Shown: one piece after another, positions 8,450-18,003 of the stretch | Layout of the letters: each line of letters starts with the position of its first letter | How positions within the stretch are numbered: position 1 is the first letter of the stretch | NCBI GenBank assembly: GCA_022825855.1 | Contig: JAJDWB010000015.1 | Location: forward strand, 1 to 64,000 | Direction of reading: 5' to 3' | DNA: 64,000 nucleotides | DNA from: Dehalococcoidia bacterium | Lineage (GTDB): Bacteria > Chloroflexota > Dehalococcoidia > Bin125 | The notes under the pieces: generated by a model | Databases searched by the model: none | The model's input: the letters and a program-made list of their open reading frames with translations, nothing else | Told to the model about the DNA's origin: nothing | Position numbers and translations under genes: made by a program

Positions 8450-10174
8450 TCAGCGCCGCCACTCGGCGATGTTCCAGAGCTCGCTGTCCCAGGCGTTGAA
8501 CCGGACGCCCTTGAGCGAGTCGAGATGAGCGGAGACCGCGCCGCGGCTGACCAGTGGAATCTGCACGTAGCTGCGTACGAGCAGGTCATTGAGCTGCTTG
8601 ACTAGCGCCTCGCGCTCGGCGCCGAGCGGCAGACCGGGCAGCTCGGCGAACGCGAGATCGTACTCGGGGTTGCAGGCGCGGGCAACGTTGCCGCCCACCC
8701 ATAGCGTCTCGCCCACAGCGATCTGGTTGCATCGCTGATCGGCGAGGTGGCGCTCTGGTTCAATCCCACCACCTGTCGTGAACATCTGCACATCCGCGAA
8801 GAAGCGTCGGTAGGAGGCGTCGGCGTGCTCGATCGGATCGCCGCCGAAGTACACGCTGGCGTCAAAATCGAGCAGCTCCGTCGCGATTCCAATCTCACGC
8901 CACCAGTCCCTGACCAGCGCCTGCGTCGCCTGACGAATCGCATTGGTCGAGGTGACGAAGCTGACCCGCAGGGACACGCCCTGATACTCCCGGATGCCGT
9001 CGCCGTCAGCGTCGACAATCCCATGCTCATCGAGTAGACGCTGGGCGCCGGCAACATCCTGCGCCAGGCACTCATTGTTCGCGCCTGACGTATAGTGCGG
9101 CGGTCCCGCAACCAGGTCGCACTCGGGCCGTCCGGCAAAGCCGTACAGCTCCGCGATCTGGCCGCGGTCGATCGCCATCGACATCGCTTGGCGCAGCGGC
9201 AGGAAGCTGAGGAATGGGTGAGGGTTCGTTCCGTCGAGGTATTCGGAGCGGTCCTCGCCCAGCGAGGGATCCGAGTTGGCTTGATTGAGCACGAGCCGCT
9301 CGACCAGGTCGGCGAAGGTGGACACCACACGGCCGCGCCCGTTCGCTTCCAGTTCAGCGAGCAGGGACGGCTCGATCTGCAAGTTCCAGGCGTAGTCCGC
9401 CTCGCCGCGACCGAGCACGGCGCGCGCGGCCGCTTCGGCGCTGCCGCCACCCCGCAGGATCACCCGATCGAAGTAGGGCCGGTCGCCCCGATAGTGCGGA
9501 TTGCGCTCGTAGATCGCCTCACTGTCGGCGGCGAACGAGACGATTCGGTAGGGTCCGGTGCCGAGCGGCGACTGATTCTGATCGACACAGCCGACGGCGG
9601 CTGCGCCAACGCAGTCCTCGAACTGTGAACGGCTGATGATTGGCTGGCTGCCGCCCACGAAGGCACGATAGGGGTACGGCGTGGGCGCCTCAAAGTGGAT
9701 GCGCACTGTGTGTTCGTCGAGCGCCTCCACGGAGCGGATGCCGGCGAAGGCCTCCGCAGCGGTGCAACCTGTCTCCGTATCACTGCAGTAACGCCAGGTG
9801 AAAACCACGTCGGCGGCGGTCAGATCGCTGCCGTCCGACCACTTCACGTCTTGTTGCAGACTCCAAGTAATGGAGCGCAGGTCGGCGGCGACTCCACCGT
9901 TGTCGAGCGTCGGAATCGTCTCGGCCAGGGCGGGTACGAGCACACCGTCCGGGTCGTAGTGAGCGAGCGGCTCGAGGGTGATCGCGCCAGCGTCTCGATC
10001 TTTGGTCCCACCCGACAGATACGGTCCCGGCAGCGTGGGCGCTTGCCAGTAGAGGATGGTCAGCGTCCGCTCATCTCCGCCGCAGGAGAGCAGCAGCCAG
10101 ACCGCCAATAGCGGCAAGGCCGCCATGAGCGCCAGTCGCCGCATCCGGCTGCTGCAGGATGGGTGATCGATCAT
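8450..10174 (-). CDS. ABC transporter substrate-binding lipoprotein, peptide/nickel type (SBP family 5)
   Basis: The 574-residue product has a lipoprotein signal (LPLLAVWLLLSC) followed by LTILYWQAPTLPGPYLSGG. Family 5 hallmarks are visible: LVPALAETIP, WSLQQDVKWSDGSDLTAADV then VFTWRY, the GTGPYRIVSF loop, ERNPHYRG, LRQAMSMAIDRGQIAELYG, and the late block RDWWREIGIATELLDFD. Length suits the family (500-600). It would capture oligopeptides, glycans or another bulky solute. It lies 108 bases upstream of the family 3 lipoprotein on the same strand but lacks permease neighbours, so it may supply transporters encoded elsewhere. An alternative start at the second Met (MRRLALM) is possible. Confidence 0.92.
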   Translation of the reverse strand: MIDHPSCSSRMRRLALMAALPLLAVWLLLSCGGDERTLTILYWQAPTLPGPYLSGGTKDRDAGAITLEPLAHYDPDGVLVPALAETIPTLDNGGVAADLRSITWSLQQDVKWSDGSDLTAADVVFTWRYCSDTETGCTAAEAFAGIRSVEALDEHTVRIHFEAPTPYPYRAFVGGSQPIISRSQFEDCVGAAAVGCVDQNQSPLGTGPYRIVSFAADSEAIYERNPHYRGDRPYFDRVILRGGGSAEAAARAVLGRGEADYAWNLQIEPSLLAELEANGRGRVVSTFADLVERLVLNQANSDPSLGEDRSEYLDGTNPHPFLSFLPLRQAMSMAIDRGQIAELYGFAGRPECDLVAGPPHYTSGANNECLAQDVAGAQRLLDEHGIVDADGDGIREYQGVSLRVSFVTSTNAIRQATQALVRDWWREIGIATELLDFDASVYFGGDPIEHADASYRRFFADVQMFTTGGGIEPERHLADQRCNQIAVGETLWVGGNVARACNPEYDLAFAELPGLPLGAEREALVKQLNDLLVRSYVQIPLVSRGAVSAHLDSLKGVRFNAWDSELWNIAEWRR

Positions 10175-10266
10175 CCTGTCCAGACTATCCGGCTCAGAGT
10201 CGATTGAGGCGAACGCACCTGCGGTCGCTCAGGCAGGCCGCGGACTGCGAGATGCGGGAGCCGCGC

Positions 10267-11490
10267 TTATGTACCTGCCGGACCAGCGAGCACAATCGGC
10301 TCTCCCAACGCGGCCAGTCCCATCGATTGCCGCAACTCGCCCGTCTTCCAGGCCATGACGTTGCCGCCGGTCAAGTCGCGGTAGAGCCGCTCGATCGGGG
10401 CGCCCTTGACGAACGCGTGGGCGCCGGTGATCGACATGCCCAGTTTCGCGACCTCTTCCGCCATTCGGCGGAGGTGGTGCGTGACGCGGACCTGCATGTG
10501 GAGGAACGCCTGGCGGTCGCTGTACGGCGTCTCCACCTGCTCAAGCGCGTGCGCCAACATCACCTCGCCAGAGCCGATCCAGCCATCCATCTCGCCGAGC
10601 TCCATCTGCGCCCAGGCCTGTTTGTCGCGAGTCTCCGCCGATCCACCGAGCGGGGTGCCGGCGACCGCCAGGTAACCCCGCCGCTTGCGCAGGTAGGGGA
10701 CGGTCTCGTCGAACATCGCCTTGGCGTTGCCGAGCCAGATGGCCAGAATGCCGAGCGCTGGATACGCGCGACGTTGCCATTGCGCCATCGGCATCATCTG
10801 CTGTCCCACCTCGATCATTGACACCGGCACGACGAAGCAATCCGCTCGTGGAACACGCAGATCTTCGATCACGATGTCGTTCGAGGCGGTCGAGCGCAGT
10901 CCCATCGCATTCCAGTTGCCACGATTGGTGACCGCTGGGTCGCTCAGTTCAGGGAAGGCGATCATGAGCTCATTCTCGGGCTCTTTCTCGATCAGGCCGC
11001 CGACAAAGACGAAGCGGGCGTTGTCCGATCCCGATCCGAAGCCGCCACGGCCGGAGATGACCAGATCACTGCCGTCCTCGACCCCGCGGAAGCCGGTGGT
11101 GGCGTTATCGAGCTCGCGCGAGGGCACGCTGCCGGGTCCGCAGATCCAGTCTCCCGAGGCGCAGGCCTGCAGGACCTGGTCGCGCCGGGGAAAGGCCGGT
11201 AGCGCGTTTGCGAATGCGGCGATCAGCAGGTGCATGTTGACCACGACCGCTGTCGAGGCATCGCCATAGGCAATCTCCTCGATCACCTTCAGCAGCGTCG
11301 CCCCGCTCGCCTCGAGCCCACCGAATGCCTCTGGCAGCAGCAATCCGGGAATGCCCAACTCGGAGAGCTCCACGTAGTTTTCGCGTGGCAGCATGCCGCT
11401 CGCATCCGCCTCTTCAGCGCGCTCGCGAAACGGCCCGCGAGCAAGTTCGCGAACCTGCTCGATCAACTGGTTCGACTGTTCTGGATTCAT
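10267..11490 (-). CDS. Acyl-CoA dehydrogenase-family flavoprotein
   Basis: The 407-residue product has the three-part acyl-CoA dehydrogenase fold: a helical N-terminal part (ELGIPGLLLPEAFGGLEASG), a middle beta domain (the GLRSTASNDIVIEDLRVP stretch) and a helical C-terminal part ending LYRDLTGGNVMAWKTGELRQ. The enzyme binds FAD and either removes hydrogens alpha-beta to an acyl-CoA or, in the related flavin monooxygenase branch, hydroxylates aromatics with a separate reductase. I cannot place the catalytic Glu with confidence, so the second role is open. It shares strand and region with the FAD monooxygenase upstream (95 bases away), which supports a joint catabolic job. Confidence 0.88.
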   Translation of the reverse strand: MNPEQSNQLIEQVRELARGPFRERAEEADASGMLPRENYVELSELGIPGLLLPEAFGGLEASGATLLKVIEEIAYGDASTAVVVNMHLLIAAFANALPAFPRRDQVLQACASGDWICGPGSVPSRELDNATTGFRGVEDGSDLVISGRGGFGSGSDNARFVFVGGLIEKEPENELMIAFPELSDPAVTNRGNWNAMGLRSTASNDIVIEDLRVPRADCFVVPVSMIEVGQQMMPMAQWQRRAYPALGILAIWLGNAKAMFDETVPYLRKRRGYLAVAGTPLGGSAETRDKQAWAQMELGEMDGWIGSGEVMLAHALEQVETPYSDRQAFLHMQVRVTHHLRRMAEEVAKLGMSITGAHAFVKGAPIERLYRDLTGGNVMAWKTGELRQSMGLAALGEPIVLAGPAGT

Positions 11491-11585
11491 GGCCCACCCT
11501 GATCATGGCGCGCGACGCAATCTGCGTTGCCAAGATCAGCGTATCAACGGGCAGACGAGACGTTCGTTGCCGCGTCCAAGCACTG

Positions 11586-13205
11586 TCAGGAGAGCGGCAG
11601 AAATCGCGCCAACAGCTCCTCAGGCGCTCGCGAGTCGGACTTGGTCGTATGCGTCGCGATCACGCCGTCGGGACGGACCACGACGGCCTCAGACTCCGCA
11701 TACGGAGTGTTCACGGCGTGCCGCATCTGCTCGATGCGAATGGGGAAGCCGCTCTGACGGTAGCCGTTGACCGCTGACTGCCAGCCGTCGTGCTCGCCCT
11801 GGCAGAGCATGACCACATACTCCGCCCCAAACCAGTCGAGTGTGGAGACCCTGCGGTGCGGATCGAGCCAGGCGTGCGGCGCGCGGCGCCCGCCGCGCAC
11901 AACCGGGATGAAGTCGCGGTGCTCGTTCTCAACGTGGGGCGGCGGGTCCCGATCGACCTGGCAGAGGTCGGACCGGTACTCGTAGCCCATGATCATGCCC
12001 TCGTAGCTGCCGTACTGGTGGCAATTGATCTCGGCCTGGGCCATGTCGCCGCCGGTCCGGTACGCCTGCCCGATCGCGGCGGCCAGGTTGGCGTTTTCGA
12101 TGCTCAGCCGCACGCGCCGCTCAGCGATCGGGCGGTGCTCCTGCTCGTAGGTGTCGAGCAACGAGGCGGGCGAGTGTCCCTGCAGCACGTAGGCGAGCTT
12201 CCAGCAGAGGTTGTGTGCGCCCGAGAATCCGGTGTTGCTGCCCATCCCGCCGGTGGGAATGAAGGCGTGCGCCGCGTCGCCCGCGAGAAAGACGCGGCCA
12301 TCGGAGAAACGCTCGGACAGTCCGGCGATGAAGTTCCAGGGGCGGATGCTGACCACCTCGAGGTCGAGCTCCGATTCGTCCACGCCGACGGCCTCGACGA
12401 TGTAGTCGTGCGCCTCTTGCATGGTCAGGTCGCCGCGATTGGGGTCCCAGCCTGGGAGCTGGACGCGCCAGCGCGTGGCGCCGTCCATCGGCTGATAGAC
12501 GCCCATGCCGTAGGAGGTGAAGATGAACATCAGGCCGCCCATGCGGTTGCCGACCCAGCGTGAGAGGTCGGCGTGGAAGAGGATGTCCTGGAGATAGAAG
12601 TTGAAGCTGTTTTCGTCCAGCGGGCAGCCGATCTGTTCTCGGGTCGCGCTGTGCACGCCGTCGGCGGCGATCACGTACTCGGCGCGGATCGGCTCGCCAT
12701 CCCGGGTCTCGCGATCGATCAGCGTAACCGAGCAGCCCTCGGCGTCCTGCGTGAGGTGTTCGGCGCTCGTGTAGAAGCGGACGTCGGCCGGCGCGCGCTC
12801 CCGCGCCGCCTGCCAGAGCGTTTCCTCGATCATGTCCTGCGCACCCATCACCGGGATGCTGGGGCTGTACTCGGCCGGGGCCATCTGGAACGACTCGGTC
12901 GGTACGGACGCGACATCCTTGCCGGCCAGGCTTTCGATCCAGCGATTTTGCCGGGTCCAGAGATCGCCGATGCCGGTCGCTTCTACGTCGTGATGCACGC
13001 CGAAGCGCCGCAGCAGCTCCAGCGTGCGGCGGTCGTAGAGCCGGGCACGCGGGTGGTCGCTCGTGTGCGGTCGCCGGTCAACGAGGATGTGCTCGACTCC
13101 GAGGCTGGACAGCAAGAGCGACGACGTCAACCCGATGAGGCTACCGCCGATCACCAAGACCTGAGTCTCACGCATCGCACGCCATCCAATCGCCTCGACC
13201 GTCAA
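11586..13205 (-). CDS. FAD-dependent aromatic monooxygenase (PheA/TfdB/RdmE type)
   Basis: The 539-residue product starts its FAD domain with TQVLVIGGSLIGLTSSLLLS (dinucleotide fold, residues ~14-33) and an acidic-end strand ILVDRRPHTS. The substrate domain includes YVIAADGVHSATRE (DG motif). The second FAD motif GRVFLAGDAAHAFIPTGG is followed by NTGFSGAHNLCWKL. The C-terminal ~150 residues resemble the thioredoxin-like domain of phenol hydroxylases. These enzymes add one oxygen to phenolic or polyketide rings using NAD(P)H. The Met at residue 11 is an equally good start. Neighbours (acyl-CoA dehydrogenase-like enzyme, MMPL pump, P450) suggest oxidation of a hydrophobic aromatic or polyketide. 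Confidence 0.9.
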   Translation of the reverse strand: MTVEAIGWRAMRETQVLVIGGSLIGLTSSLLLSSLGVEHILVDRRPHTSDHPRARLYDRRTLELLRRFGVHHDVEATGIGDLWTRQNRWIESLAGKDVASVPTESFQMAPAEYSPSIPVMGAQDMIEETLWQAARERAPADVRFYTSAEHLTQDAEGCSVTLIDRETRDGEPIRAEYVIAADGVHSATREQIGCPLDENSFNFYLQDILFHADLSRWVGNRMGGLMFIFTSYGMGVYQPMDGATRWRVQLPGWDPNRGDLTMQEAHDYIVEAVGVDESELDLEVVSIRPWNFIAGLSERFSDGRVFLAGDAAHAFIPTGGMGSNTGFSGAHNLCWKLAYVLQGHSPASLLDTYEQEHRPIAERRVRLSIENANLAAAIGQAYRTGGDMAQAEINCHQYGSYEGMIMGYEYRSDLCQVDRDPPPHVENEHRDFIPVVRGGRRAPHAWLDPHRRVSTLDWFGAEYVVMLCQGEHDGWQSAVNGYRQSGFPIRIEQMRHAVNTPYAESEAVVVRPDGVIATHTTKSDSRAPEELLARFLPLS

Positions 13206-13241
13206 GCCTACCCAATGTGAGGCGCGCTCGGGTTGGATCGC

Positions 13242-15682
13242 CTACTCACCGAGTACCTCGGCCGCGCGCCGTGCGGCGCTGCGCAGGCGGTGATTCTGGT
13301 AGGCGCCCCAGAGGATCATCGTCGGCGGGACAACGACGATGGCGGCGATCAGCGCGTAGGCGATCGTAATCGCGGTGACCAGACCGAACTGCTGGAACGG
13401 CGTCAACGTGGAGAAGACGAGCACGCCGAATCCGAGCGCCGTGGTCAGCGCTGAGCCGAGCAACGCGGAGCCAGTCGTGCCCAGCGTCGTCCGAGCGGCC
13501 TGCTCCGGATCCCCGGTATGCAGGAACTCCTCCTCGTAGCGATGAATGACGTGGATCGTGTAGTCGACGCCGATGCCGATCGAGAGCGCCGTGATCAGCG
13601 CCGTGATTACGTTGTACGGAATCCCGGCCAGCGACATCGTGCCGAGCACGCAGGCGAGCACCAACACGATCGGAAATACGGCGATGAAGCCGAGCTCGGG
13701 CCGGCCGTCGGCAATCCAGAAGAACAGCGTGAGGATGACCAGCGCCGCGATCACCGTGGTCGCAATTGCGGCAGTTTGACTACCGGTCATCGCGGCCACG
13801 ACCTCGAGCCCAATGATCTCGCCCGAGGTGGCGGTCAGTTCCGCGTCGTCGCCGTACCAGAGCGCATCGATGTCTTCCACCATCCGACCGGCGCGCTCCT
13901 GGTCGCGTGTCAGCGCGTCGAAGCGAATCAGCATCGTGTCGATTCCGTCAGGATCGTCGACCAGCACTTGGCCGAAGGCGACGGGGTCGAGTTCCTCGAC
14001 GCGGTCGATGATCGACTGCACGTCGTTGGGGTCGAGGCGGAACTGGTTGGCCGCTGCCGCCATCTCGGCGAGCTCGGCGTCGTAGCGGTCCTCCGGCGTG
14101 CCGTCGTCCGTCACCCAGTCGTTGAAGAGGACTCCAAACGAGGATGAGATTCCGCCGACCACGCCTTCGGGACGACGGAGATCATCGTCGAAGGCGCCGG
14201 TGAAATCGAAGATGTTGCGGAGCGTGCGGTCGTCGGTGAGCTCGGCCTCAATCACCACCTGCACCGCATCGGTCGAGCCACCAAAGGCGGCGTCGAGCGT
14301 CTCGACGTCGCGGACGCCATCGCTGCCGCGCGGCAGGAAGTCGCGCGAGTCGAACTCGGTGCTGATGTCGGTCGCGGCGATGCCCAGGATCACCGTAATC
14401 ACGGCGATCACGATGAGGAACGGAGCCGGGCGTCGGGCGAGCAGCCCGCCGAGCGCTTCAACCGCCGGTCCGACGCCGGGGATCGCCCCGGAAACGGGCT
14501 TCGCTTCGCCGAGCCTGCCGCTGTCCTCTCGACGGCCGTCGATCAGCGCTCTCGCCGAGGAGAGCAGCGCCAGCATCACGATCAGGCCGGCAGCGACTCC
14601 GACAGCCGCGACGATACCGAAGTCGCCGTTCGCGGGAATCGGCGAGGAGACGTTGGTGAGGAAGGAGACAATCGTCGTCACAGCCGCGAGCGAGAGCGGT
14701 AAGAGCACGGAGCGCAGGCTGATTCTCGCCGCTGAGCGGGCCTTCGCGCCCTCGCTGCGCGATTCGCGATAGAGGCCAATGGTCTGGATTGCGTAGTCGA
14801 CGACGAGGCCGATCAGCATCACCGGGACCATCGTCGTCATCGTATTGGGCGCGCCGATCAGGCCGAGTCCGTTGGGGCCCGCCACCCTTGCGCGCCGATC
14901 ACCCAGACGATTGTGAGAATCAGGCCGATCACCGACAGGGCCAGGTCGAGCAGCGAGCGGGTGAAGGCCAGGATCAGCAGCCCGATCACGGCCAGCGCGA
15001 TGACAATGATGATCGTCATCTGGGTGCCGGTCGCGCGTTCGGTCTCTTCTGCGGTGGTCGCCTCGGAGAGTCCGCTGCCCTCGAGCGGACCCGGCGTGTC
15101 GACCGCGATGGCGCGGATCAGCAGCTGGGCTTCCTCAAGCGTCTCTTCGTCGTCGACCTTGTCGCCATCCCGAGCGCCATCCTGGAAGAGGCGCACGTTG
15201 GCGATCGCGACGATCGTGCCGTCGACGTCAGCGCTGATCAGTCGATCCAGCGGCAGTTGCGCCGCCGCGGCATCGATCCGCGGCTGCGAGAGCGAAGCGA
15301 AGTCGTTGGTCTCGAGCGCGAGCCCGAGCGGGATGGTCGGTGAGACCACGCCGCCGGGCACGAGGAACGGCGCCACCAGGGAGTCGGTCACGACCGAGTC
15401 GATGACCTGCTGAATCTGCGCCAGGCCGTCGGGCGTGAGCGTCTCGCCTCGAAACAGCAACGTGACGGAGATCGTGTCCTGTGAGCTGCCGAAGAGGTTC
15501 TCGATCGTCTCGGTGGCGACGGTGACGTCGCTGTCTTCGGGCAGGAAGACGGAGTTGTCGGCCTGGTCGGCTATCTGCGTGATGCCCGCGCCCAGGAACA
15601 CCGTGACCGCAAGCAAGGCAACAAGCGTGAGCACAGGTTTGACCGTGAACAACCAGCTGAGACCGTCCAGGACTCTCGACAT
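13242..15682 (-). pseudogene. MMPL/RND-family exporter, single frameshift near 14870
   Basis: Two frames cover one protein of about 815 residues. The upstream frame (14858-15682) holds the first transmembrane helix, a periplasmic loop with PEDSDVTVATETIENLFGSS and helices up to IVWVIGAQGW. The downstream frame resumes with AGPNGLGLIGAPNTMTTMVP and VMLIGLVVDYAI, then a second periplasmic loop and helices ending with the IGIGVDYTIHVIHRYEEE block. Two repeats of five to six helices, each with a GxxVDY motif, define the hydrophobe/amphiphile RND family that exports lipids and hopanoids. The switch lies in GGGTGGCGGG; it could be a sequencing error, since both halves are otherwise intact. Confidence 0.82.
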
Positions 15683-15834
15683 GTCGGGCTCCCTTTGTCA
15701 CAACTCCAAGAGCAAGAGGCTGCACTGTCGGCAGACTTGGCCGCTCAGCTTGTTCCGTCTGTCCGCTTCGCGGCCAGATCAGTTAGTACGCTGAGGAACA
15801 ACCGGCAAGCGTTGCGGCCGCTCAGGAGATCAAG

Positions 15835-17118
15835 ATGGCAACTCCCTTCGACACCCCGCCTCAATCCCTGGACGAGGTCAACATCACCTCACCCGACGGC
15901 TACGCCTTGAGCGGATACCCGCACAGCCACTGGGCGTACCTGCGTCAGCACGCGCCGGCATTTCGCTACCAGGCGAGCGACGAGGAGCTCGAACCGTTCT
16001 GGGCGATCACGAAGTGGGAGGACATCCAGCGCATCTCCCGCGATCCGCAGACGTTCTCCAATAAGACGGACATCGTCTTGCGGCTCGGTCAGCTCGCGGA
16101 GGGCGGCGCGGCGCCGCAAACGCACCATCTGCTGGACATGGATCCGCCGGAACACGCGCAGTACCGAGCGCTCGTCAACCGGCGTTTCACCACGAGGGGC
16201 TTGTCCATGCTCGAGGAGCGCATCGATGAGGTGGCCGGCGAGGTGGTCGATCGGGCAGCGCGCCAGATCGTCGACGAGGTCGCCCGGCGCGGTGAGTGCG
16301 AGGTCGTCGCGGAGATTTCGAACCTCTTGCCGCTGGTCACCATCTGCGAACTGCTCGGCGTGCCCCGCGAACGGGAGGGCGACATGATCCAGTGGGTCAA
16401 CGAGATGGTCGGCTCAGGCGATCCCGAGTACCAGCGAGGCCGCACCCAGCAGGAGACGTTGGCCGCGGCCTCGCAGGCGTTGCTCGGCTTCTTCATGCAG
16501 CTGTCGCAGCAGAAACGAGAACAACCGACCGACGACCTGCTCACGACCCTGGTGCAGTCGGAGATCGATGGCGCCCCGCTGAGCCCGCTCGATCTGCTCT
16601 CCTATTGCTACCTGTTGATCATCGCCGGTAACGAAACGACCCGAAACACGATCTCGGGCGGTCTCATGGCCCTGATCGAGCATCCAGAACAGATGGCGTT
16701 GCTGCGCGCGGACCGATCACTCATGGATACCGCGGTGGAGGAGATCCTGCGCTGGGTCTCACCGGTGATTCACTTTGCCCGGGTCGTGACCGAAGACGTC
16801 GAAGTCGGCGGCCAGCTGATTCCCGCGGGTGAGAAGGTGGTCATGTTCTACCCCTCGGCGAATCGAGATGAGGACATCTTCGACGATCCCTTCAGGTTCG
16901 ACATCACCCGCACGCCGAACGATCATCTCGCCTTTGGCGGGTTTGGCGAGCACTACTGCCTCGGCGCCAACCTGGCCCGCTTGCAGCTGCGGACCATGTT
17001 CGGGCACATCCTCGATCGATTGGATGAGATCGAGCTGAACGGCGACATCGAACGACTACGCTCCGGCTTCGTCGGTGGGGTCAAGCGTCTGCCGATTCGC
17101 TACCTCGCTGACGGCTAA
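15835..17118 (+). CDS. Cytochrome P450 (bacterial class I type)
   Basis: The 427-residue product shows all P450 landmarks: the I-helix AGNETTRNTISGG near residue 265, the K-helix Glu-x-x-Arg in EEILRWVSP near 303, and the haem loop FGGFGEHYCLGANLA with Cys375 as haem ligand. HHLLDMDPPEHAQYRALV is the typical N-terminal C-helix region. It binds haem and, with a ferredoxin and reductase encoded elsewhere, hydroxylates a hydrophobic substrate. The I-helix has Asn-Glu-Thr-Thr in place of the more common Asp/Glu-Thr order, as in many sterol- or fatty-acid-type bacterial P450s. It is divergent from the MMPL gene across 152 bases, which probably carries both promoters. Confidence 0.95.
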   Translation: MATPFDTPPQSLDEVNITSPDGYALSGYPHSHWAYLRQHAPAFRYQASDEELEPFWAITKWEDIQRISRDPQTFSNKTDIVLRLGQLAEGGAAPQTHHLLDMDPPEHAQYRALVNRRFTTRGLSMLEERIDEVAGEVVDRAARQIVDEVARRGECEVVAEISNLLPLVTICELLGVPREREGDMIQWVNEMVGSGDPEYQRGRTQQETLAAASQALLGFFMQLSQQKREQPTDDLLTTLVQSEIDGAPLSPLDLLSYCYLLIIAGNETTRNTISGGLMALIEHPEQMALLRADRSLMDTAVEEILRWVSPVIHFARVVTEDVEVGGQLIPAGEKVVMFYPSANRDEDIFDDPFRFDITRTPNDHLAFGGFGEHYCLGANLARLQLRTMFGHILDRLDEIELNGDIERLRSGFVGGVKRLPIRYLADG

Positions 17119-17184
17119 CGGCGACTGGCGCACCGTTCGCCGATCCAATCTGCTCGGGAATCATCCGCACGTCTCAGCAACATC

Positions 17185-17937
17185 TCAGTTTGGCGGATCC
17201 CGTTCCTGCATGCGTTCCAGCGCTTCGCGTAGCTCACGAACTTCTTGCCTGAGCGCGGCAGAGTCCGTGTGCTCGGGTTCGCCGTGCCGTGTGAGCATCG
17301 AAGCGAGATTGGCCGTGAGTGCGGCGAATAATCCGATGCCGCCCAGCATGAGCACGTAGGCCAGCGCGCGACCTGCTGGCGTGACCGGCACGACATCGCC
17401 GTAACCCACCGTTGTCACGGTGGCGACCGACCACCACAAGGCGTCGCCAAACGAGTCAATCTGGGAGCCGTGCCCTTGCTCGAGCGTGGTCACGATCGTC
17501 GCGATCAGCAGGACGAGTCCAACCGCGTAGGCAGCCAGAAAGTCGATGTGCGCGAAGCGGACTCGACGTCCGTAGGCATGAGAACCGACCAGGAGGATGA
17601 GTGGGACCCTGAGCGGGCGGGCGACGGGAGCCAGAGCGGCCAGTAGATCGAACCAGTTGCGCCGCAGATATCGTGCTCGCTGCGGCGCTAGCGCGATCCT
17701 GACGGCCAGCTCCACCACGAAGATCGCCCAAGACACGCCGTACAGCGCGATCGCGGTCGAACGCGACACCGGACCAGAATCCCACACGAAGATCCCAGCG
17801 ATCAGCGGAACCATCGCCGCCGAGAGGATCATCAGCGGCACTTCAGTCGCACGCTCGATCTTGCCAAGCAACAGGCTGCGGCGTTCGAGCGATACGGAAG
17901 TGATTTCCTCGTGCTTCATCAAGCCCATGATGATCAT
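17185..17937 (-). CDS. Six-helix type potassium channel
   Basis: The 250-residue product has hydrophobic segments at about 35-52, 62-82, 95-118, 133-150 and 190-212, with the pore loop between the last two. The pore reads WWSVATVTTVGYGDVVPVTP, with the K+ selectivity filter TVGYG at residues 176-180. The C-terminal ~35 residues are charged and probably coiled (LRQEVRELREALERMQ), as expected for tetramer assembly. The voltage-sensor arginine ladder is weak (RARYLRRNWFDLLAAL). It should form a membrane K+ pore; gating is unknown. The stop is 67 bases from the convergent P450 stop. Confidence 0.9.
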   Translation of the reverse strand: MIIMGLMKHEEITSVSLERRSLLLGKIERATEVPLMILSAAMVPLIAGIFVWDSGPVSRSTAIALYGVSWAIFVVELAVRIALAPQRARYLRRNWFDLLAALAPVARPLRVPLILLVGSHAYGRRVRFAHIDFLAAYAVGLVLLIATIVTTLEQGHGSQIDSFGDALWWSVATVTTVGYGDVVPVTPAGRALAYVLMLGGIGLFAALTANLASMLTRHGEPEHTDSAALRQEVRELREALERMQERDPPN

Positions 17938-18003
17938 CAGCCCGCGGGGCGGCGCGCCATTTGAGTCGCAGCCGCAGAGAACATCGCCTGGTGAAGACGA
18001 GCG

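Noticed and set aside
13518-14772. Plus-strand frames opposite the MMPL gene (up to 224 codons)
   Set aside because: Low-complexity Arg/Ser-rich products that are shadows of the coding minus strand.
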